From: JAGGAG01 sp031402225
GTDB taxonomy: Bacteria > Gemmatimonadota > Gemmatimonadetes > Gemmatimonadales > GWC2-71-9
Reading direction: 5' to 3'
DNA: 9,384 bases
NCBI GenBank assembly: GCA_031402225.1
Contig: JANNSD010000179.1
Span: forward strand, 1-9,384
Within the stretch, counting starts at the first letter, position 1. Each line of letters starts with the position of its first letter. The notes under the pieces are model-generated. The model made no database searches, was not told the DNA's origin, and saw only the letters and a list, made by a program, of their open reading frames with translations. Positions 4,687 through 9,384 of this stretch are shown here, in pieces. The position numbers and the translations under genes are program-made.

Positions 4687-6183
4687 ATGCCTCTCGTTTC
4701 CCAGCTGCTTCCCATTGCTTGCGTAGCGCTGGCAGCGCTGCTGTCGGCGTGCGGTGACTCCAGCGAGCCGTCCGGTACCGGCAGGCCGACCCTCACGATC
4801 CTCTCGGCGCCCTCCACCGCCGTCTCTCCCTACGAACCTTATCCCGTTCCATTGCGGATCCTGGTTCGCGATTCGAGGGGCAGGGCCGCATCCGGCGTCC
4901 GAATAGGGTTCAGGTCCCCGCTGAATGGCTCGGCAATGGTCATCCTGTCGCGTACTGATTCGACCGATATGGGTTTGTACTACTCGGACACGACCGTTGC
5001 AGACGGCACCATGACCGCGCTGGTCTGGGCCGAGGGGTTGGCAGGCCGTGCCCTGGGGGCCCTGTACGTCTCCGATATTGCGCTGGCTGACACACTCGAG
5101 TTCGACATCGTTCCGGGGCCGCCGGCGGGCGTGCGCATGCTGACGCGCGATACCGCCCTGCGTGTGGGCGGCACCGGCGCGTTGCGCGCTCAAGTCATCG
5201 ACGCCTGGACGAATCCCCGGACGGAAGCGCCGGCGTTCACGTCAGTGACGACTGGTCTGGTCTCGAGCAGCAGCAACGGGACCATCACTGGCCTCGAAAT
5301 CGGCCGCGGCACCGTGATCACGACCTATGGCGCATTCGCCGACACGGCCCGGGTGAGCGTGGTCCCGCCCGGGCACCTCGCCGCGGTGCGTGAGTGGCAG
5401 AACACCGGCCAGAGCGAGGAGATCGTTACGCTCGATACCGACGGCGGGGGCATGCACGACCTGCGGAGCCGGCCTTTTTTCTGCAACCGCCGCCTCTCAC
5501 TGAGCTGGCAGCCCGGTCATGACCGCCTCATTTTTGCGGACGCCAACGGCTGCGGCGACGAAGCCTCGATCTACCGCGTCACCGAGTCGGGGGCGGTCAC
5601 CACGCTGCTGACGCCAGCAAACATTGAAGGCGACGGAGCGGAATGGCCCTCCTACTCTGCTGATGGGAACCGCATCTGGTTCACCCGGTGGCCCAACACC
5701 GGCACCGGCGAGCGGGAGATGTGGGAAGCCGGTGCGGATGGTGCATCGCCTGCCCAGTTCCTTCCCGATAGCGCCTACTGGCGCGACATCCAGCCCGCCG
5801 GCTCGCCGGACGGATCCCGCCTGGCCTTCGTGACGAACCGCACCGATCTCGACCCGTTCGTCCACAGGCTCGCGATCTACACCTTCGCGACGGGGAGTAT
5901 CACCACCTTCGATATCCCGGCCGAGACACCCCGGTGGTCGCCCGATGGCTCGCAGATCGCCTTCGTCTGGGCCGGCGCGGTGAAGCTGGTGGGCCCGGAT
6001 GGCACTGGATTGCGCACGCTTGCCCCCGGCCCGGGATTCACCTCCGGTCTCGATTGGTCGCCTGATGGCAAATGGGTCGTGGCCGGTGGGGAAGGGGGGC
6101 TCGTGTTGATCAACGTCGAAAGTGGCCTCGTGCTGCCACTGGCCTTCGATACTCGCCTCAGGGGTCCACGATGGAAGCCATGA
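4687..6183 (+). CDS. Exported lipoprotein: two Ig-like domains and PD40/TolB-like beta-propeller
   Basis: A 498-residue protein with a signal peptide whose lipobox is LSAC (Cys22). Residues about 34-143 look like a Big_1-type Ig fold (VRDSRGRAASGVRIGF is typical of these invasin-like strands). Residues about 145-227 are a Big_2-like domain (GTITGLEIGRGTVITTY). From about 232 to the end is a propeller with PD40-like repeats: LSWQPGHDRLIF, SYSADGNRIWF, GSPDGSRLAFV, WSPDGSQIAFV and WSPDGKWVVAG, alternating with strands such as MWEAGADGAS and KLVGPDGTG. ATG 4687 is chosen because the signal peptide begins there; its ribosome site is weak, and coupling to the mini-ORF ending 3 nt earlier may help. 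It overlaps the next gene. Same overall plan as the 2828-4306 protein, so probably a diverged family member; it would act at the cell envelope or surface, binding partner unknown. Confidence 0.85.
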   Translation: MPLVSQLLPIACVALAALLSACGDSSEPSGTGRPTLTILSAPSTAVSPYEPYPVPLRILVRDSRGRAASGVRIGFRSPLNGSAMVILSRTDSTDMGLYYSDTTVADGTMTALVWAEGLAGRALGALYVSDIALADTLEFDIVPGPPAGVRMLTRDTALRVGGTGALRAQVIDAWTNPRTEAPAFTSVTTGLVSSSSNGTITGLEIGRGTVITTYGAFADTARVSVVPPGHLAAVREWQNTGQSEEIVTLDTDGGGMHDLRSRPFFCNRRLSLSWQPGHDRLIFADANGCGDEASIYRVTESGAVTTLLTPANIEGDGAEWPSYSADGNRIWFTRWPNTGTGEREMWEAGADGASPAQFLPDSAYWRDIQPAGSPDGSRLAFVTNRTDLDPFVHRLAIYTFATGSITTFDIPAETPRWSPDGSQIAFVWAGAVKLVGPDGTGLRTLAPGPGFTSGLDWSPDGKWVVAGGEGGLVLINVESGLVLPLAFDTRLRGPRWKP

Positions 6184-7907
6184 CGCGACATGCCGCCCGG
6201 CATCTCCTGCTCGCGGCCACCCTCACGGTTGCGGCCTGTTCCAGCACCGACGACGGGCCACCGCCGCCCACCGACTCCATCGTCGTCACGGGCGGGCCCA
6301 GGAATGGTCAGCTGACCATCGGGGAAGCATTCGAGCTCTACGCGGAAGTGCAGGATTCGGCGCACAAGCCGATCGGCTGCCTCTACCCCCTGAGGTGGAC
6401 AAATTCGAATCCAGCCGCCGTCCGGATGCAGGAGAGTTTTCCGGGCGCCGTTCAGGCGTACGCCCAGGCAGTGGGCACGGCCGTGCTGACCGTCACCTGT
6501 GAACAGCTCAAGACCGCCGTGCCGGTCAAGGTGGTGCTTCTCCCGGTGGATTCGGTGGACATCCGTCCTGATTCCGCAGCCGCGGTCGTCGGCAACAAGG
6601 TGCAGTTCACGGCAACAGTCTACGACTCGGTCGGCCGGCAGCTCTTTGACCGTGCGATCACCTGGAGCAGTTCGGCGACCGGCACGGTCCGGATGGACGC
6701 TCAAGGTGAGGCAACGGCCGTCTCGGCCGGAACGGCCCGCGTCACGGCCACCAGTGAAGGCAAGTCAGCCAGCACGCACTGGGTATCGGTTGCAGCCACG
6801 AACAGCGACTGGAGTGCGGTCACCAGCGACTGGGTGACCTTTCAGGGCGACTCGATGCACACCGGTTTCGTGCCGGCCACCGTCGATGCACGCACCTTCC
6901 GCCGGCTCTGGCAGGTCTCACCTGGTCCCGACTGGCTGCACGCCGCCGTTGCGGTCGGCAGCTACGTCTATGTCACGACGCGCACATACTTTGGCCGGCA
7001 GTTCCTCTATGCACTGGACGCGGCCACCGGCGCCACGGTGTGGTCGCACGATTTCGGTGGAGTGGAGTCGGTCAATCCACCGGCGTTCGGCGCCAATGCG
7101 GTGTTCGTTCAGAACGGCGGACAGGATGACTCATACCTGTGGGCCTTTGAGGCGGCAACCGGCGCTGAGCGGTTTCATTCACCGTTCGTGAATCAATACA
7201 CCCACTTCTTTGCCCCGGTATTCTCGGGCGGGACCGTCTATGCGGGGGGAGGGTATGGCGCCGGTGTGTATGCATACAACGCGCTTACTGGCGCCCAGCT
7301 CTGGTTTACGGAACTCCCGCCGACGGGTGACTACACTCCGGCGGTACGTGATGGACAGGTATACGCCCATCCGGGCTACCCCAATTGGGGACCTGTCGCC
7401 CTGAGCGTGATGAGTACGTCCACCGGGACGATGCTCTTCGACATTCCGGCGACAGGACCGGGCGGCTCTTCCGGATATGGGCTCGGTTCCGCACCGGCCA
7501 TCGGCGGCGATCGCGCCTACACTTGCAGTGACGGCCGCATTATCGCGTATGACCTGACGAACCGGAATGTTGCGTGGCAGAAGCTCGATACCTTCCACGG
7601 GCAGGTCACGGTAACGCCGTCGGCGCTGTACGTGTACAATGGCGATCGCGTTGAGGCGCGCGCCCCCTCCGACGGTCACTTCCTCTGGGCGTGGGCGCCC
7701 GCGAGCGGCCTCGACCACTGGGCCCAGGTCGTCGCCACGAACAATCTGCTCTTCGTCTCCACCACCGGCGCCACGTATGCGCTCGATCTCGCGAGCCACC
7801 TGCCGATCTGGTCAACGCCGGTGAACGGCTTCCTTTCCATCAGCCGAAATGGAACCCTGTACATTGCCCAGGAAAGCGGTCAGTTGACCGCTGTAGTCCT
7901 GAAATAG
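6171..7907 (+). CDS. Exported lipoprotein: two Big_2-like Ig domains and PQQ/BamB-like beta-propeller
   Basis: A 578-residue protein. The signal peptide has the lipobox VAAC (Cys23), then a Pro-rich linker. Residues about 36-121 and 126-208 are Big_2-like Ig domains (the second is clearest: DSVGRQLFDRAITWSSS, then AVSAGTARVTAT). From about 219 the chain is a PQQ-type propeller: FQGDSMHTGFVPAT opens it, and repeats such as LYALDAATGATVWS, AYNALTGAQLWF, IIAYDLTNRNVAWQ and TYALDLASHLPIWS are the usual blade strands. No enzyme active site is visible, so it is more like BamB-type scaffolding propellers than a PQQ dehydrogenase. Start: ATG 6171 has AGGGG 6 nt upstream and overlaps the previous gene by 13 nt. 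ATG 6180 would give a classic ATGA overlap and a cleaner signal peptide, and is equally possible. An operon with the previous gene is likely. Confidence 0.85.
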   Translation: MEAMTRHAARHLLLAATLTVAACSSTDDGPPPPTDSIVVTGGPRNGQLTIGEAFELYAEVQDSAHKPIGCLYPLRWTNSNPAAVRMQESFPGAVQAYAQAVGTAVLTVTCEQLKTAVPVKVVLLPVDSVDIRPDSAAAVVGNKVQFTATVYDSVGRQLFDRAITWSSSATGTVRMDAQGEATAVSAGTARVTATSEGKSASTHWVSVAATNSDWSAVTSDWVTFQGDSMHTGFVPATVDARTFRRLWQVSPGPDWLHAAVAVGSYVYVTTRTYFGRQFLYALDAATGATVWSHDFGGVESVNPPAFGANAVFVQNGGQDDSYLWAFEAATGAERFHSPFVNQYTHFFAPVFSGGTVYAGGGYGAGVYAYNALTGAQLWFTELPPTGDYTPAVRDGQVYAHPGYPNWGPVALSVMSTSTGTMLFDIPATGPGGSSGYGLGSAPAIGGDRAYTCSDGRIIAYDLTNRNVAWQKLDTFHGQVTVTPSALYVYNGDRVEARAPSDGHFLWAWAPASGLDHWAQVVATNNLLFVSTTGATYALDLASHLPIWSTPVNGFLSISRNGTLYIAQESGQLTAVVLK

Positions 7908-7954
7908 GACGCTGGCCCCACGACCGCGCACATCAGGTCATTGCCGTCCCGGGA

Positions 7955-7976
7955 TCCGCGGTCCCACTGCCGCGGA
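7955..7976 (+). terminator. Hairpin after the PQQ-propeller gene
   Basis: TCCGCGG (7955-7961) and CCGCGGA (7970-7976) are perfect 7-bp inverted arms with an 8-base loop, 48 nt after the stop of the preceding gene. The stem is nearly all G-C, but no T-run follows. It could end the upstream operon or serve as a protein-binding dyad before the next lipoprotein gene. Confidence 0.35.
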
Positions 7977-8001
7977 CAAGTCCTGCCCTGTACCATTGGC
8001 T

Positions 8002-8026
8002 GCCACCTGGCTTGGGCCAGGAAGGC
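8002..8026 (+). other. Stem-loop in the leader of the PPC-repeat lipoprotein gene
   Basis: CCTGGC (8006-8011) and GCCAGG (8016-8021) form a perfect 6-bp stem with loop TTGG. GCC (8002-8004) and GGC (8024-8026) extend it past a small internal bulge to 9 pairs. It lies between a TGTACCATTG element (7989-7998) and ATG 8061, so it would be in the 5' leader if transcription starts near that element. Without a T-run it is not a standard terminator. Confidence 0.3.
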
Positions 8027-8060
8027 GGCAACAACCAACTCAGCAGTCATCAAGGCTCAC

Positions 8061-9384
8061 ATGCACCCGGCTCCGCTCCTTCGCGGCGTTCTCTTCACTT
8101 CCGGGCTCATCCTCGCCGCCTGTAGCTCCGACGGGCCCAGTGCGCCGCCGCCCGACAACAATGGTCCGGAGCCGATTGCACTCGCGATCGGCGACACCGT
8201 TCAACTCGCGCTTGCTCCGCTGCAGCGCCAGCAGGAGCTCTACATCAGGCCCTCGGCGACCACCGAGGTTGCCATCTACTTTCAGGCCGCCCCGACGCCC
8301 GCCCTCGTCCTCGATGCCATGATCGACTCGGCATATGTCAGCTACACGCTGCCGGCAACAGCCGGCCTGACGCTGCTGCAGAACCGCACCGAGCGGGTGA
8401 TCATCCCGGCTGGCAAGACCTTGAACCTCACCGTCCGCCGCGGCGAGGATACGACGTCTGCGGTCAGCTTCCGCTTGTTCGCCTACCGGGTGAATCGCGC
8501 GCCGGAACATGGCCCCGCCACCATCACGCCTGGGGTCATTCGCAACGATGAGGACCTGGAAACGAACGCCGACATCGACGAGTACTCGCTCTCCCCGCTG
8601 GCGGGAAGGGAGTTCGTTGCGTATCTGGCGACCGTGGGGCCGGCCGATCCAGCCAACTTCTCACTCGAGTTCGCGGACGCATCCCAACCGGTCGCCTACA
8701 ACGCTGTCGGCGTGAACGCCCCCTCGGCGGGCGTGCCCCTTGAGGACAACGCGAGCGGGAGCTTCAAGGTGCCCCTCACGGGGACGTACGTCGTGAGGGT
8801 CACCGCCAGCATGGTCAGTGCGCGGCCGCGATACCAGTTCCTGGTTCGGCCGCTCGTTCGCGCTCCCGAAACCGCGCCGGATACGGTGGGTACTGATGCG
8901 CTGATCAGCGAGTCACTCGATTACACCGGCGACGTGGACGAGTTCACCATTCACGGACCGGCCGGCGGTCAGTTCAACCTCCTCTTCGAGAGCGACACCG
9001 CCGCCATGATGGGTGCCGAGCTGGTCACCTTTGGCGATGGCGTCCCCGCGGCACGCGCCTGGCTCGGGGGCGACGCATGGAATGCCGCCACGGGAATGCT
9101 CACCCTCCCGGCCAGTGGCAGTATCGATGTGCGCGTATCCCACGGCCACGCGTACGGCGTCATTGGACGGGGTCCGTATCGCATTCGCGTCGTCCCGGTC
9201 CTTCCCGGTCCGGAGACAGCCCCGGGTGTGCTCGCCGGCAGCGACAGCATCCTGACCGAATCCATCGAGCGATGGGCCGATCGCGATGAGTTCACCCTGA
9301 ATTGGCCCGTATCCGGCATGGCCAACCTTTTCCTTCGCGCGGACGGGTCTTTAGGGGGAATGACGCTGGAGCTCACGGACCTCG
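8061..9384 (+). CDS. Exported lipoprotein with tandem PPC-like beta repeats (5' part, runs off window)
   Basis: From ATG 8061 the frame stays open for 441 codons to the window end, so the gene is partial. AAGG (8052-8055) lies 5 nt before the start. The signal peptide ends in the lipobox LAAC (Cys21), then a Ser/Pro linker. The rest is repeated: a D-x-D-E-[FY]-[ST]-[LI] motif occurs at Asp171, Asp291 and Asp407, about 116-120 residues apart. The first two units end in a Y-x-x-x-V-x-P strand followed by PETAP (about 258-273 and 373-388). This matches the bacterial pre-peptidase C-terminal (PPC) type beta-sandwich, in which the Asp residues may bind calcium. Residues about 39-142 may be a divergent first unit. 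No protease or other enzyme domain is seen in the part present; one could follow downstream. Probably an envelope lipoprotein like its neighbours. Confidence 0.8.
   Translation, partial: MHPAPLLRGVLFTSGLILAACSSDGPSAPPPDNNGPEPIALAIGDTVQLALAPLQRQQELYIRPSATTEVAIYFQAAPTPALVLDAMIDSAYVSYTLPATAGLTLLQNRTERVIIPAGKTLNLTVRRGEDTTSAVSFRLFAYRVNRAPEHGPATITPGVIRNDEDLETNADIDEYSLSPLAGREFVAYLATVGPADPANFSLEFADASQPVAYNAVGVNAPSAGVPLEDNASGSFKVPLTGTYVVRVTASMVSARPRYQFLVRPLVRAPETAPDTVGTDALISESLDYTGDVDEFTIHGPAGGQFNLLFESDTAAMMGAELVTFGDGVPAARAWLGGDAWNAATGMLTLPASGSIDVRVSHGHAYGVIGRGPYRIRVVPVLPGPETAPGVLAGSDSILTESIERWADRDEFTLNWPVSGMANLFLRADGSLGGMTLELTDL

Noticed and set aside
6072..6170. Upstream extension of the PQQ-propeller lipoprotein to the first in-frame start at 6072
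   Set aside because: It would overlap the previous gene by over 100 nt and place an Arg-rich stretch before the signal peptide; the lipobox fits a start at 6171 or 6180.

Overview
The window is GC-rich and carries few insertion-type sequences. Most of it codes for exported lipoproteins that combine bacterial Ig-like domains with beta-propellers. This mix (Big_2/Big_7-type Ig folds, PD40/TolB-like and PQQ-like propellers, PPC-like repeats, frequent GTG starts) is what I associate with Gemmatimonadota or a related soil-type diderm. That assignment is an inference from style; no marker gene is present. I see no tRNA, rRNA, CRISPR array, transposase or integrase.

Left part (1-2344). A likely tail of an upstream gene (about 1-51) is followed by a perfect 9-bp GC-rich hairpin. 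An AT-richer stretch comes next, with a small inverted repeat and three imperfect 18-bp tandem units (175-228). It leads into a two-gene operon whose genes overlap by 8 nt. The first protein (257-1411) has an N-terminal PD-(D/E)XK nuclease-like motif, a winged-helix region and an AbiEi-like tail. The second (1404-2231) is a nucleotidyltransferase with GG and DxD motifs, like AbiEii/MNT toxins. Together they look like a type IV-like toxin-antitoxin or abortive-infection module whose regulator is fused to a nuclease-like domain.

Middle (2345-4542). A small 5-TM membrane protein (2345-2761) converges on a minus-strand lipoprotein (2828-4306, Ig domain + accessory domain + PD40 propeller). On the outer side of each of these two genes, about 100 nt before its start, sits the same dyad, CATAGG-N8-CCTATG (2227-2246 and 4395-4414). 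The second copy extends to a 24-bp near-perfect palindrome. This shared element is the most unexpected non-coding signal in the window.

Right part (4543-9384). A run of plus-strand lipoproteins follows: a 46-codon mini-lipoprotein (4543-4683); a lipoprotein with two Ig-like domains and a PD40 propeller (4687-6183); a lipoprotein with two Ig-like domains and a PQQ/BamB-like propeller (6171-7907) overlapping the previous gene; and, after a 153-nt gap with two hairpins, the 5' part of a lipoprotein with tandem ~115-residue PPC-like repeats that runs off the window (8061 onward). These probably form an envelope or surface lipoprotein locus. Substrates and partners cannot be read from the sequence.
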